Positions 1 to 8,727 of a stretch of DNA of 33,750 nucleotides are shown piece after piece. Position numbers and translations under genes: made by a program. Source of the DNA: Polaromonas sp. YR568 (GTDB lineage: Bacteria; Pseudomonadota; Gammaproteobacteria; Burkholderiales; Burkholderiaceae_C). The stretch is taken from the NCBI GenBank assembly GCA_945860515.1, contig CAMARI010000008.1:1-33750 (forward strand), written 5' to 3'. The stretch's first letter is position 1. Every line of letters starts with the position of its first letter. The notes beneath the pieces were generated by a model, which was not told where the DNA came from, searched no databases, and was given only the letters and a program-made list of their open reading frames with translations.

Positions 1-767
1 CGCTTGCTGCGGTTGACATCGGCAATATTGGTCCGTTCGTGGCTGAGCAAATGCTTGGCATACGTCCAGCCCTTGTTCTCTTCACCAATCAGGTTGTTGG
101 CAGGCACTTGCACGTTGTCAAACCACACCTCATTGACCTCGGCCTCACCGTCGAGCAACACAATCGGCTTGACGCTGACACCCGGCGACTTCATGTCGAT
201 GAGTAAAAACGAGATGCCGGTTTGCGGCTTGCCATCATTGCTGGTGCGTACCAGGCAAAAAATCCATTCGCCGTACTGGCCCAGTGTGGTCCAGGTTTTC
301 TGGCCATTCACAATGTAGTGGTCGCCCACGCGTTCAGCCTTGCATTTGAGGGAAGCCAAGTCTGAACCCGAACCCGGTTCGCTGTAGCCCTGGCTCCACC
401 ACACCTCGCCGCTGGCAATACCCGGCAAAAAACGTTGCTGCTGCTCGGCATTACCAAAGGCCATGATGACGGGCGCCACCATCACCGGCCCAAACGGCAC
501 CACTCGCGGCGCGCCAGCCAACGCACATTCTTCTTCAAACAGATGTTTTTGCACAGCGTTCCAGCCGGGGCCGCCAAACTCTTTGGGCCAGCCGTGACCC
601 AGCCAGCCTTTTTTGCCCAGAATTTTGGCCCAGCGCTGCATGTCCTCACGCGTCTGACGCAGGGCGTTGCGGACCTTGTGCTGGATGTCGGCTGGCAGAT
701 TGGCGTGAACCCAGGTGCGAATGTCTTCGCGAAATTGTTGTTCTTCGGGGGTGAAAGCTAAATCCAT
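1..767 (-). CDS. Acyl-CoA dehydrogenase, N-terminal part (cut by window edge)
   Basis: The ORF track omits this gene because it runs off the left edge. Reading the minus strand from the ATG at 767 gives about 255 residues starting MDLAFTPEEQQFREDIRTWV, the usual opening of flavin acyl-CoA dehydrogenases. The motif GYSEPGSGSDLASL follows at about residues 130-143 and matches the FAD/substrate-binding loop of the family. WTTLGQYGEWIFCLVRT then leads into the middle beta domain. The C-terminal helical domain with the catalytic Glu lies outside the window. The family oxidises acyl-CoA thioesters to enoyl-CoA and passes electrons to ETF. The gene is divergent from purN with 117 bases between the starts. 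The substrate cannot be told; the family is secure. Confidence 0.9.
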   Translation of the reverse strand, partial: MDLAFTPEEQQFREDIRTWVHANLPADIQHKVRNALRQTREDMQRWAKILGKKGWLGHGWPKEFGGPGWNAVQKHLFEEECALAGAPRVVPFGPVMVAPVIMAFGNAEQQQRFLPGIASGEVWWSQGYSEPGSGSDLASLKCKAERVGDHYIVNGQKTWTTLGQYGEWIFCLVRTSNDGKPQTGISFLLIDMKSPGVSVKPIVLLDGEAEVNEVWFDNVQVPANNLIGEENKGWTYAKHLLSHERTNIADVNRSK

Positions 768-884
768 TGATGTCTCCGTGTGTCAGGTAGGCTATCCAAG
801 CTGCTGTTTTTAGCACGAATGCGCTCTTTTGCTTGTCAAAGTCGGGACTTGTTCACATACAGCGTGGTCATAATCTGGCGTGTC

Positions 885-1505
885 ATGACTTCAGTCGCCC
901 CTTCACCCGTTAAAAATATCGTCATTTTGATGTCGGGCACCGGCTCCAACATGATGGCCATTGCCCGCGCTGCGCAACGGGAAAAGTGGCACGACACGCT
1001 GGGGGCCCGCCTGGCATGCGTCATCAGCAACCGGCCTGATGCACAGGGGCTGGCGCTGGCCGCGCAGCTTAGCATCGCCACTCAGGTCATTGACCATCAG
1101 CAATTCAATTCGCGGGAAGCTTTTGATGCGGCCTTGCAAACCGCGGTCGACAGCTACCAGCCCGTTTTAGTGGTGCTGGCAGGGTTCATGCGTATTTTGA
1201 CGCCCGGTTTTGTGGCGCACTATGCGGGCAGGCTGATCAATATCCACCCGTCCCTGCTGCCTGCATTTACAGGGCTTCATACCCACCAACGCGCCATCGA
1301 TGCAGGCTGCGAGGTGACCGGGGCCACAGTGCATTGGGTCACGACCGAGCTTGACCATGGCCGCATCGTCAGGCAGGCAGTGGTGCCCATCCTGCCGGGC
1401 GACACAGCCGACACGCTGGCTGCCCGGGTGCTCAGCCAGGAGCATCTTTTGTACCCGCAAGCGGTGCGACGCTTGTTGCAACAGCTTAGAAAGCCCTCCA
1501 GTTGA
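885..1505 (+). CDS. purN: Phosphoribosylglycinamide formyltransferase (GAR transformylase)
   Basis: PurN transfers a formyl group from 10-formyltetrahydrofolate to GAR, the third step of de novo purine synthesis, in the cytoplasm. From the ATG at 885 the protein is 206 residues, close to the family's usual 200-215. NIVILMSGTGSNM (11-23) is the phosphate-binding loop. INIHPSLLPAF (119-128) supplies N119 and H121, and ELDHGR supplies D157; these match the catalytic Asn-His-Asp triad of the E. coli enzyme with constant offset. The ORF track start at 780 adds 35 residues with no family similarity, so I moved the start. No clear Shine-Dalgarno precedes 885. It is a housekeeping gene unrelated to the catabolic genes that follow. 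Confidence 0.93.
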   Translation: MTSVAPSPVKNIVILMSGTGSNMMAIARAAQREKWHDTLGARLACVISNRPDAQGLALAAQLSIATQVIDHQQFNSREAFDAALQTAVDSYQPVLVVLAGFMRILTPGFVAHYAGRLINIHPSLLPAFTGLHTHQRAIDAGCEVTGATVHWVTTELDHGRIVRQAVVPILPGDTADTLAARVLSQEHLLYPQAVRRLLQQLRKPSS

Positions 1506-1719
1506 CATTGAAGGCTGCCGTCAGGGCTGCTGGCCTGATTGACACATGGCTCTAGCCTGAAAACAAGGAGTCCTGACGGCATAGCGGAAGGTAGCGGCAT
1601 TGTCCTTTTTGCTCATCTATCGCTTTTTCACCAACAGAAAAACTCATTTCCCGCACATCACTTGATACTCTGGCCTAAGCTGCCGACACTTGGACGATCA
1701 AACTCAAAGGACATGAGAC

Positions 1720-2643
1720 ATGGCAAGCACGATAGGATGGATTGGTTTAGGCCGCATGGGCGAGGCTATGGTCAAACGGCTGCTCAAGGCCGGGCACCCG
1801 GTCAGCGTGTGGAACCGCACCGCCACCAAGGCCGAGCCGCTGCTTGAGTACGGTGCCACCATCGCCCCCAGCAAGCTGGCCCTGGCCAGCTGCGATGTGG
1901 TTTTCACGATGGTGTCCACGACGGACGATTTAAAAGAGGTTTTATTTGGCGCTGGCGGCCTGGTTTCAAGCAGCGTCAAGCCCAAAGTGGTGGTCGACAG
2001 CTCGTCCATTTCCCAAGAGGGCTCAGCAGAGATTCGTGCACAACTTGAAGCGCTTGGCGTGGCGTATTTGTGTACCCCCGTGTCCGGCAATGCCAAAGTG
2101 GCCAAGGCGGGCAAGTTGCTCACCGTATCAAGCGGCCCCAAAGCCCTGTACGACCAGGTCGAGCCCTTCTTGCAAGCGATGGCCCGCAAGGTGATGTGGG
2201 TTGGCGAGGGAGAGCTGGCGCGGGTCTGGAAAATCGCGCACAACACCATGTTTGGCGTGGTCATTCAAAACCTGTGCGAGATCACGGTGTTGGCTGAAAA
2301 AGCTGGCATTCCGCGCCATGTGTTTCTGGAAAGCATCAATGACTCGGTGCTGGGTTCAATGTACACCCGCTACAAAACCCCGATGCTGACCAACCTGACG
2401 TTTGACCAGGTGACCTTCACGCCCAAGTTGCTCCTCAAAGACATGGACTTGGGCATGGCAGCCGCCAAAAGTTACGGTGTGGCCATGCCGGCCGCAGCGG
2501 CGACGCGCGAGTCTGTTTCTCGCATGGTGGGGCGTGGCCATGACAACATTGACTTTGCGGTGCTGCTGGCCGAAACAGCCAAAGACGCCGGGCTGGAATT
2601 GAAGTCTGAAAACGTCAAGATGAGCGACGGCCTGGAAAGCTAG
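1720..2643 (+). CDS. NAD(P)-dependent beta-hydroxyacid dehydrogenase (3-hydroxyisobutyrate dehydrogenase-like)
   Basis: This 307-residue protein belongs to the 6-phosphogluconate/3-hydroxyisobutyrate dehydrogenase family, which oxidises 3-hydroxy acids or reduces the matching semialdehydes. The dinucleotide-binding motif GLGRMG sits at 9-14. The catalytic lysine and its partner asparagine are visible at K171 and N175 (WKIAHN). The substrate loop reads PVSGN at 120-124, where most members have PVSGG. A Shine-Dalgarno (AAAGGA) lies 8 bases upstream of the ATG. The stop is two bases before the amidohydrolase start, so the two are co-transcribed. A paralogue with the same loop change lies at 9329. 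Substrate unknown; it could act on a semialdehyde from ring breakdown or from the RutE-like step. Confidence 0.85.
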   Translation: MASTIGWIGLGRMGEAMVKRLLKAGHPVSVWNRTATKAEPLLEYGATIAPSKLALASCDVVFTMVSTTDDLKEVLFGAGGLVSSSVKPKVVVDSSSISQEGSAEIRAQLEALGVAYLCTPVSGNAKVAKAGKLLTVSSGPKALYDQVEPFLQAMARKVMWVGEGELARVWKIAHNTMFGVVIQNLCEITVLAEKAGIPRHVFLESINDSVLGSMYTRYKTPMLTNLTFDQVTFTPKLLLKDMDLGMAAAKSYGVAMPAAAATRESVSRMVGRGHDNIDFAVLLAETAKDAGLELKSENVKMSDGLES

Positions 2644-2645
2644 AA

Positions 2646-3986
2646 ATGGCTCAACGTGTCTTAATAAAAGGCGCAACCATCATCACGATGGATGCACAAG
2701 GTGATTTGCCGCAGGGCGACATATTGGTCACAGGTGACACGCTGACCGAGATCGCGCCCGCCATTCATGCAGATGACGCTGCGGTCGTTGACGGCACGGG
2801 TTTCATCATCATTCCGGGCCTGATCAACGCCCACATGCACACCTGGCAAACAGCGCTGCGCGGCCTGGCGGCCAACTGGACGCTGATGGAGTACTTCCAG
2901 AAGATGCACGCAGGCTTGGCCACCGTTTTTACCCCGCAAGACCTGCACATCGCCACGCTGATGGGCGCGCTGAACCAGATCAACTGCGGCACCACCACGC
3001 TGGCCGACTGGTGCCACAACAACCCCACGCCCGATCACAACGACGCAGCCATCAGCGGCCTGCTTGAATCGGGCATACGCGCTGCGTTTTTTCATGGCAC
3101 CGCCAAGCCTGACCCCAAGCCGGGTCAAACGCCGTTTTGGGAAGTGCCGCATCCACGAGCTGAAGTTGAGCGGCTGCTCAAAGCCCACCAAGGCCAGCCC
3201 CTGTTGAGCGTGCAGGCCGCCGTGCTGGGGCCGCATTACTCCACCTTGAGCGTTGCCATGCATGACTTTGCCATGGCCAAGGACCTGGGGTTGATTGCTT
3301 CACTGCATCAGGGGGGCGGTCCTGCCCGCACGCCAGACGGCTGGGAAAAACTGGAGGCGGCAGGCCTGCTGGGCGACAACATCAATATCGTGCATGGCCA
3401 TGCGCTGACTGACGAGCAGCTCAAACGCTTTTGCGATCTGGGGATGAGCTTTTCAGCTGCAGCTGAAAGCGAAATGAGCCAGGGCCACGGCTTTCCCATC
3501 ACAGGGCGGCTCAAAGCGATAGGCAAAGCACCCTCGCTGGGTGTCGACCTGGAATGTGTGCTCAGCGGCGACATGCTCACACAAGCGCGTGTGGCACTCG
3601 GCATGCAGCGCAGCCTGGACAATTTTGCCTTTCGCGGCGCACATGGCGGCATTCCGCCAACATCGACCATCACCACACGCGAGGCGCTGGCATGGGTCAC
3701 GGTCGAAGGAGCGCGTATGCTTAAAGCATCGCACCGACGTGGCTCGCTGGCAGCCGGCAAGCAGGCCGATCTGGTCATGGTGCGGGCTACTGACCTGAAC
3801 ATGCAGCCGGTACACGATACGGTCAGTACCGTGGTGATGCAAACCAGTTTGTCCAACATTGACAGCGTGATGGTGGCAGGCCAGTGGAAAAAGCGTCATG
3901 GCCAGTTGCTCAATGTTGACTTGAAGCCCAAACTTGCAGCGCTGCAAGCCTCGGGCGAGAAAATCGTGGCGGCTTTGGGGCTGTGA
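2646..3986 (+). CDS. Amidohydrolase, ATZ/TRZ type (cytosine deaminase / chlorohydrolase-like)
   Basis: This is a 446-residue metal-dependent hydrolase of the amidohydrolase superfamily, in the group that contains TrzN/AtzA, guanine deaminase and SAH deaminase. Metal ligands are visible as H63 and H65 (INAHMHTW), H221 (SLHQGG), a His in VHGHAL (250-252) and D301 (GVDLEC); E274 (AAAESEM) is in the place of the catalytic acid. The N-terminal small beta domain (IITMDAQGDLPQGDILV) and the C-terminal closing motif (GSLAAGKQADLVMV) are complete. The family removes amino or halide groups from N-heterocycles or opens cyclic amides. It follows the dehydrogenase by two bases. The exact substrate cannot be read from the sequence; a ring-deaminating or lactam-opening role in the island is inference. 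Confidence 0.87.
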   Translation: MAQRVLIKGATIITMDAQGDLPQGDILVTGDTLTEIAPAIHADDAAVVDGTGFIIIPGLINAHMHTWQTALRGLAANWTLMEYFQKMHAGLATVFTPQDLHIATLMGALNQINCGTTTLADWCHNNPTPDHNDAAISGLLESGIRAAFFHGTAKPDPKPGQTPFWEVPHPRAEVERLLKAHQGQPLLSVQAAVLGPHYSTLSVAMHDFAMAKDLGLIASLHQGGGPARTPDGWEKLEAAGLLGDNINIVHGHALTDEQLKRFCDLGMSFSAAAESEMSQGHGFPITGRLKAIGKAPSLGVDLECVLSGDMLTQARVALGMQRSLDNFAFRGAHGGIPPTSTITTREALAWVTVEGARMLKASHRRGSLAAGKQADLVMVRATDLNMQPVHDTVSTVVMQTSLSNIDSVMVAGQWKKRHGQLLNVDLKPKLAALQASGEKIVAALGL

Positions 3987-4080
3987 TGCGCAGGCGGTTT
4001 TGCTATTGATTTAGGATCTTTTCGCCCACGCCTTCATTGACTTGGAGACCTTTTTTAACAGGTAAATTGGAGACAACATC

Positions 4081-5055
4081 ATGAAAAGAAGACTTTTTGC
4101 GCTATCGACATGGGCTTTGCTGGCTGCCGCGGTATTCGCCAGCGCACCTGTTCATGCCCAGACAGCCGACTACCCGAACAAGGTCATCAAAATCATCGTG
4201 CCGTTTACCGCAGGCAGCGCTACCGACATCATGGCGCGCATTGTGGGTGAGCGCCTGACGGCCAGCATGGGCCAGCCGGTGGTGGTTGAAAACCGGCCCG
4301 GCGCTGGCGGCACATTGGGCGCGGCACAGGTTGCCAAAAGCGAGCCTGACGGTTACACGCTGTTGGTGGTGTCCACCGGCCACGTCGTCAATCCTGCGCT
4401 TTACGGCAACTTGCCCTATGACACGGTGGCCGACTTTGCGGGCGTCACGCCGCTGGCTGCCTTGCCTAATATGCTGGTGGTGGCGGCCAATAGCCCGTTC
4501 AAGACCATGGCCGAGCTGATTGCTGCGACCAAGGCCAAACCTGGTCAGCTTAATTACGCATCTGCCGGCGTGGGCAGTGCAACCCATGTGAATGCTGAAA
4601 AATTTCGGGCCACGACGGGTATGCAAGTCACGCACATCCCGTTCAAGGGCACACCTGAAACCATCGTTGAAGTCAGCGCCGGCCGGGTTGACTTCATGTT
4701 CACGCCGGTGCTGTCGTCCATCCCGTCGATTCGTGAAAACCGGATGCGGGCTCTGGCTGTCAGCACGGCCAAGCGTTCAAGCGCGCTGCCCGATGTACCC
4801 ACGGTGGCCGAAGCAGGCTTGCCAGGCTTCGTTTTTGACTTCTGGATTGGCCTACTGGCACCCGCAAAAACGCCGCGCCCGGTTGTCAACAAGCTCAATG
4901 CCGAAGTGCGCAAAGTCTTGGCACAGCCTGAAGTTCTGGAGCGCCTGAGCAAATTGGGTGCAGAACCGATGCCCATGACGCCAGAGCGTTTTGACAGCTA
5001 TATCAAGGAAGAATTCAACACGCTCGGTACCATCATGAAAGCAGCGCCTAAATAA
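4081..5055 (+). CDS. Bug/TctC-family periplasmic solute-binding protein
   Basis: The 324-residue protein begins with a signal peptide (MKRRLFALSTWALLAAAVFASAPVHA, cut near A26) and continues YPNKVIKIIVPFTAGSATDIMAR, the standard start of the mature Bug domain. ENRPGAGGTLGAAQVAKSEPDGYTLL is the family's second signature. Such proteins bind organic acids, often carboxylates, in the periplasm for tripartite tricarboxylate transporters or for sensing. No TctA/TctB membrane partners are in the window, so it is an orphan, which is common in Burkholderiales. A GGAGA lies 7 bases before the ATG. It sits between the amidohydrolase and the Mo-hydroxylase, so it probably binds the island's substrate or an intermediate (inference). 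Confidence 0.92.
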   Translation: MKRRLFALSTWALLAAAVFASAPVHAQTADYPNKVIKIIVPFTAGSATDIMARIVGERLTASMGQPVVVENRPGAGGTLGAAQVAKSEPDGYTLLVVSTGHVVNPALYGNLPYDTVADFAGVTPLAALPNMLVVAANSPFKTMAELIAATKAKPGQLNYASAGVGSATHVNAEKFRATTGMQVTHIPFKGTPETIVEVSAGRVDFMFTPVLSSIPSIRENRMRALAVSTAKRSSALPDVPTVAEAGLPGFVFDFWIGLLAPAKTPRPVVNKLNAEVRKVLAQPEVLERLSKLGAEPMPMTPERFDSYIKEEFNTLGTIMKAAPK

Positions 5056-5102
5056 ATGACACCCCCATGGTTGCCCACTTCGTGTAGCGCCCTGCCCTCC
5101 GA

Positions 5103-5149
5103 AGGGGCCGCTGCGCCTGCGGCCTGGCAAAGCCAGTTCCGCGGCCCCT
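5103..5149. repeat. Nested GC-rich inverted repeat in the Bug / Mo-hydroxylase gap
   Basis: Perfect 9-base arms AGGGGCCGC (5103-5111) and GCGGCCCCT (5141-5149) enclose a second hairpin, CTGGC-AAA-GCCAG (5124-5136). No T-run follows, so it is not a textbook intrinsic terminator. It could be a dispersed intergenic repeat or an RNA stem limiting read-through from the binding-protein gene into the next operon. Confidence 0.5.
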
Positions 5150-5204
5150 GCTTGAAGGGGTACCGCCCGCTCCAAGGTCCTTTTACGATGGTTATGGTGC
5201 CTTG

Positions 5205-5678
5205 ATGACATCTCGCGAAATTAAGTTAAACCTGAACGGTCGTGTTTGTGCTGTGGACGCCGAAGAAAACACCCCCCTGCTGTATGTGCTGCGCAATGAA
5301 TGCGACTTGAAGGGCACGCGCTTTGGATGCGGGGCTGCGCAATGTGGCTCATGCCATGTGCTGATAGACGGCGTGTCTGTCGCGTCTTGCGACATGCCCT
5401 TGTGGTCTGCAGCGAGCAAGGCCATCGTCACGGTGGAAGGCTTGAGCCAATCCGGTGAATTGAGTGCCTTGCAGCAAGCCTTTATCGATGAGCAGGCTGC
5501 GCAGTGTGGTTACTGCATCTCCGGCATCCTGATCAGCGCGACCGAACTGCTGCAAAAAAACCATCAGCCGACTGAAGCCGATGTGCGTGCTGCACTTGAC
5601 AAGCACCTGTGCCGCTGCGGCTCGCACAACCGCATCGTGCGCGCTGTGCTGCGCGCTGCAAGCAAGGTGGCGGCATGA
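5205..5678 (+). CDS. (2Fe-2S)-binding subunit of a xanthine-dehydrogenase-family molybdenum hydroxylase
   Basis: The 157-residue small subunit carries two [2Fe-2S] clusters. The plant-ferredoxin-like N-terminal domain has C42, C47, C50 and C62 (GCGAAQCGSCHV); the helical second domain has C101, C104, C136 and C138 (CGYCISG and LCRCGSHNR). This pattern and size fit the small subunits of isoquinoline 1-oxidoreductase, nicotinate dehydrogenase and aldehyde oxidoreductases. It carries electrons from the Mo-cofactor of the partner to an acceptor. I use the ATG at 5205 rather than the TTG at 5202. Its stop overlaps the large-subunit start by four bases (ATGA), so translation is coupled. Confidence 0.92.
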   Translation: MTSREIKLNLNGRVCAVDAEENTPLLYVLRNECDLKGTRFGCGAAQCGSCHVLIDGVSVASCDMPLWSAASKAIVTVEGLSQSGELSALQQAFIDEQAAQCGYCISGILISATELLQKNHQPTEADVRAALDKHLCRCGSHNRIVRAVLRAASKVAA

Positions 5679-7819
5679 CGACAACACCGACTCCGGTCAT
5701 TCTCCCCGGCAGTCTGAACGCCAACCGCCTCCTGTCTCAGTGGCTGGCCATCAACCCGGACGGCACGGTCACGGTACGCACCGGCAAAGTGGAGCTTGGC
5801 CAGGGCATTGCCACAGCGCTGGCGCAAATTGTTTGCGAAGAATTGGGTGTGTCTGCCTCGCGCATCCGCATGGTGGCGGCCAGCACCGCGGCCGGCCCTA
5901 ACGAAGGCGTGACTGCGGGCAGCATGTCGGTTCACGATTCGGGGGGGGCGCTGCGACAGGTGTGTGCTGAGGCGCGGGCCATCTACCTGCAAGCGGCTGC
6001 GCTTCAGTTCAATCTTTCTGACAGCAATACCGCCAGGCTCACTGTGGATGACGGCAGCATTCAAACCAGCAGCGGCGAGGCCATCAGCAGCTACTGGACG
6101 CTGGCCAGCCAGGCGCTGCTGGACCGCGAAGCAACTGGCCTGGCCAAGCCTGGAAACGTTGGCCCAACAGCGGCCTTGCAGCGCCTTGACATCCCCGACA
6201 AAGTCACGGGCAGGCCGCGCTTTGTGCATGACATGATGCTGCCCGGCATGCTCTTTGGGAGCGTGCTGCACCCGCCATCGCCCGGTGCAACGCTGTCGGG
6301 CATTGACCTTGCCATTGTTGACGCGCTGCCTGGCGTGGTGGCCACGGTGCGAGACGGCAGCTTTTTAGGCGTGCTTGCGAGTGATGAACACGCCGCCGTC
6401 AAGGCGCTTGCAAAGCTGGCTGCACTGGCCATCTGGCAAGAGCCCCAAACCTTGCCGGACATGCACGACCTGCCTGCTTTTTTGCGTGGGCAGCAGCACG
6501 ACACGATGCTGGTGGGCGAGAAAACGTCTGAGCCAGTAGCGGGCGTCACAAGGAAATTTCAGTCCAGTTACTCCCGGCCTTTCATAGCCCAGGCATCCGC
6601 CGCACCGTCATGCGCTGTCGCGCGTTATAGCCCTGACTTGCTGGAGGTATGGACGCACAGCCAAGGCATTTTTAACCTGCGCACTGACCTATCAACGGTA
6701 TTTGGCCTGCAAGAAGGCCAAGTCAGAGTGCAACACGCAGAAGGCGCGGGCAGCTACGGCCACAACGGCGCTGACGATGTGGCTTGTGACGCGGCGCTGC
6801 TGGCACGCGCCGTGCCGGGCCGCGCTGTGCGTGTTCAGTGGACGCGCGAAGACGAACTCAGCCATTCGCCTTTTGGTGCGGCGATGGCGGTTGACGTCAA
6901 AGCTGAAGTTTCCAGCGACGGCCGTATCGTCGACTGGCAACATGAGGTCTGGTCAAACGGTCACAGCATGCGGCCTGGTCGCAGCAAAACACCCGTGCTG
7001 CTGGCCGCCACCCATTTGGCCAAACCCTATGAGAGACAGGTCGCCATCAACATGCCGCTGGCAAGCGGCGGCGGGTCGGAGCGCAACTCCGTTCCCACCT
7101 ACGACTTTGCCGCATGGCGAGCCATCAGCCACCGCTGCCTGAGTATGCCGATTCGTACCTCTTCACTGCGCTCGCTGGGCGCGCATTGCAATGTTTTTGC
7201 GAGTGAATCGTTTGTTGATGAAATAGCCAGCGGCCTGGGCGTTGACCCGCTTGAGTTCAGACTAAGCCACCTGACGGACCCGCGTGCCAAAGACGTGCTG
7301 AAGGCAGTTGCAGGCATGGCCAATTGGCACAGTTTGAGAAGCACGAAGGTTGAAGGGCGTGGTGTAGGCATCGCCTTTGCCCGCTACAAAAACACCGGTG
7401 CCTGGTGCGCTGTGGTGGCTTTGGTTGATGCAGGACACGAGCTGCGCGTCAAAAATTTATGGATCGCCGTTGACGTGGGCCGCGCTGTGCACATGGATGG
7501 CATCGTTAACCAGATTGAAGGTGGCGCGATTCAGGCGGTCAGCTGGACCCTGAAGGAAGCGGCGCAATTTGACCGCACCCGCATCACCAGCACCACCTGG
7601 GAAACCTACCCGATTTTGCGGTTTTCAGAGGTGCCCGCTATGCAGGTCGAGGTGATAGACAGGCCAGAGCAAAAATCTTTGGGTGCCGGCGAGGCCACCA
7701 ACGGCCCAGTATCGGCAGCAATTGCCAATGCCATTTTTAATGCCCTCGATGTCCGGGTGCGCCACATGCCCTTCACCATGGACGCCATCACCAAAGCCGC
7801 TCTGGCTGAGGAAAGCTGA
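5675..7819 (+). CDS. Molybdopterin-binding large subunit, xanthine dehydrogenase family (isoquinoline oxidoreductase / nicotinate dehydrogenase-like)
   Basis: This 714-residue catalytic subunit hydroxylates a carbon next to a ring nitrogen, or an aldehyde, using water as oxygen donor. GKVELGQGIATALAQIVCEEL (about 35-54) matches the Mo-cofactor-binding GQG region. SLRSLGAHCNVFASESFVDEIA matches the family's central motif, and SLGAGEATNGPVSAAIANA near the C-terminus holds the catalytic glutamate (about E673). There is no twin-arginine signal, so the enzyme appears cytoplasmic. No FAD subunit adjoins, which resembles the two-subunit IorAB type where electrons pass to another acceptor. I took the ATG at 5675; the track start at 5609 lies inside the small-subunit gene. 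The ring substrate is unknown. Confidence 0.9.
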   Translation: MTTTPTPVILPGSLNANRLLSQWLAINPDGTVTVRTGKVELGQGIATALAQIVCEELGVSASRIRMVAASTAAGPNEGVTAGSMSVHDSGGALRQVCAEARAIYLQAAALQFNLSDSNTARLTVDDGSIQTSSGEAISSYWTLASQALLDREATGLAKPGNVGPTAALQRLDIPDKVTGRPRFVHDMMLPGMLFGSVLHPPSPGATLSGIDLAIVDALPGVVATVRDGSFLGVLASDEHAAVKALAKLAALAIWQEPQTLPDMHDLPAFLRGQQHDTMLVGEKTSEPVAGVTRKFQSSYSRPFIAQASAAPSCAVARYSPDLLEVWTHSQGIFNLRTDLSTVFGLQEGQVRVQHAEGAGSYGHNGADDVACDAALLARAVPGRAVRVQWTREDELSHSPFGAAMAVDVKAEVSSDGRIVDWQHEVWSNGHSMRPGRSKTPVLLAATHLAKPYERQVAINMPLASGGGSERNSVPTYDFAAWRAISHRCLSMPIRTSSLRSLGAHCNVFASESFVDEIASGLGVDPLEFRLSHLTDPRAKDVLKAVAGMANWHSLRSTKVEGRGVGIAFARYKNTGAWCAVVALVDAGHELRVKNLWIAVDVGRAVHMDGIVNQIEGGAIQAVSWTLKEAAQFDRTRITSTTWETYPILRFSEVPAMQVEVIDRPEQKSLGAGEATNGPVSAAIANAIFNALDVRVRHMPFTMDAITKAALAEES

Positions 7820-7821
7820 TA

Positions 7822-8724
7822 GTGCTGCTACGCGTCAATATTTTCAACACCTCCAGCAACCTGCCCTTGCTGGCTGCCGTCGACAAAGGTTATTTCGACA
7901 AACGCGGACTGACGATTGAGACTCAAAATACCCCCAATTCAGACGAGCAGCGTGCCGGCCTGTCATCTGGCAAGTTTGAGATTGCCCATGCTGCGGTCGA
8001 CAACGCGGTGGCCATGATTGAAGCAGCTCATGATGTCGTGATTGTGTCTGGCGGGGATGCAGGCATGAATGATTTCATGGTGCGCGACGAGATCCATTCC
8101 ATCCAGGACCTGCGCGGCAAACTGCTGGCTGTTGATGCGCCCAACACGGCTTATGCGCTGGCCGCCAAAAAAATCCTCAAGTTAAATGGCCTGCTTGAAA
8201 ACCGCGACTACACCGTCAAGCTGGCGGGCGGTACCGGCCCCCGCGCAGCCGCCATGGTGGCCGACCCGGAACTGGCTGCGGGCATGATCAACCCGCCATT
8301 TTCGTTGTCAGTGCTGGACAAAGGCCTGAAAAGCCTGGGCTCCCAGTTTGACCTGCTTGGCCCCTACCAAGCCACTGGCGCATTTGTCATGCGGCAGTGG
8401 GCAGCATCGCATGCCGATGTGCTGACAAAGTATCTCGCTGCCTACATTGAAGGTCAGCGTTATGTTATGAACCCAGCCAACCAAACCGAGATGGTGGCGC
8501 TGCTGATGACCCGCTTCAAGCTGACTCAGGACGTTGCAAACGGCACCTATGCTGCGCTGGTCAAGCCTGGCTCCGGGCTGGCGCCAGACGCACGCTTGGA
8601 TGCTGAAGGTTTCAAAGCCATGCTGGCGATACGTGCAGAGATGGAAGGCATGTGGGGCGGCACCCCCCCCGCGCCTGGCAAATACCTTGATTTGACGCAC
8701 TACGACAAGGCACTTCAGGAGTAA
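7822..8724 (+). CDS. NMT1/SsuA-like substrate-binding-fold protein without signal peptide
   Basis: The 300-residue protein has the periplasmic binding fold of the NMT1/THI5 and taurine/nitrate SBP group: LPLLAAVDKGYFDKRGLTIE near the N-terminus, a hinge region DLRGKLLAVDAPNTAYALAAKKILKLNGL, and a C-terminal helical part. From the GTG at 7822, preceded by AGGA at suitable spacing, the protein goes straight into the first strand (LLRVNIFNT), so no signal peptide or lipobox is encoded. It starts two bases after the Mo-hydroxylase stop and is followed after three bases by the AhpD-like gene, so it belongs to this operon. It may be a cytoplasmic binding protein or an enzyme using this fold; that choice is inference. 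Confidence 0.8.
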   Translation: MLLRVNIFNTSSNLPLLAAVDKGYFDKRGLTIETQNTPNSDEQRAGLSSGKFEIAHAAVDNAVAMIEAAHDVVIVSGGDAGMNDFMVRDEIHSIQDLRGKLLAVDAPNTAYALAAKKILKLNGLLENRDYTVKLAGGTGPRAAAMVADPELAAGMINPPFSLSVLDKGLKSLGSQFDLLGPYQATGAFVMRQWAASHADVLTKYLAAYIEGQRYVMNPANQTEMVALLMTRFKLTQDVANGTYAALVKPGSGLAPDARLDAEGFKAMLAIRAEMEGMWGGTPPAPGKYLDLTHYDKALQE

Positions 8725-8727
8725 CCC

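Noticed and set aside
780-884. Upstream extension of purN in the ORF track
   Set aside because: The 35 extra residues match nothing in PurN, whose phosphate loop normally lies close to the N-terminus.
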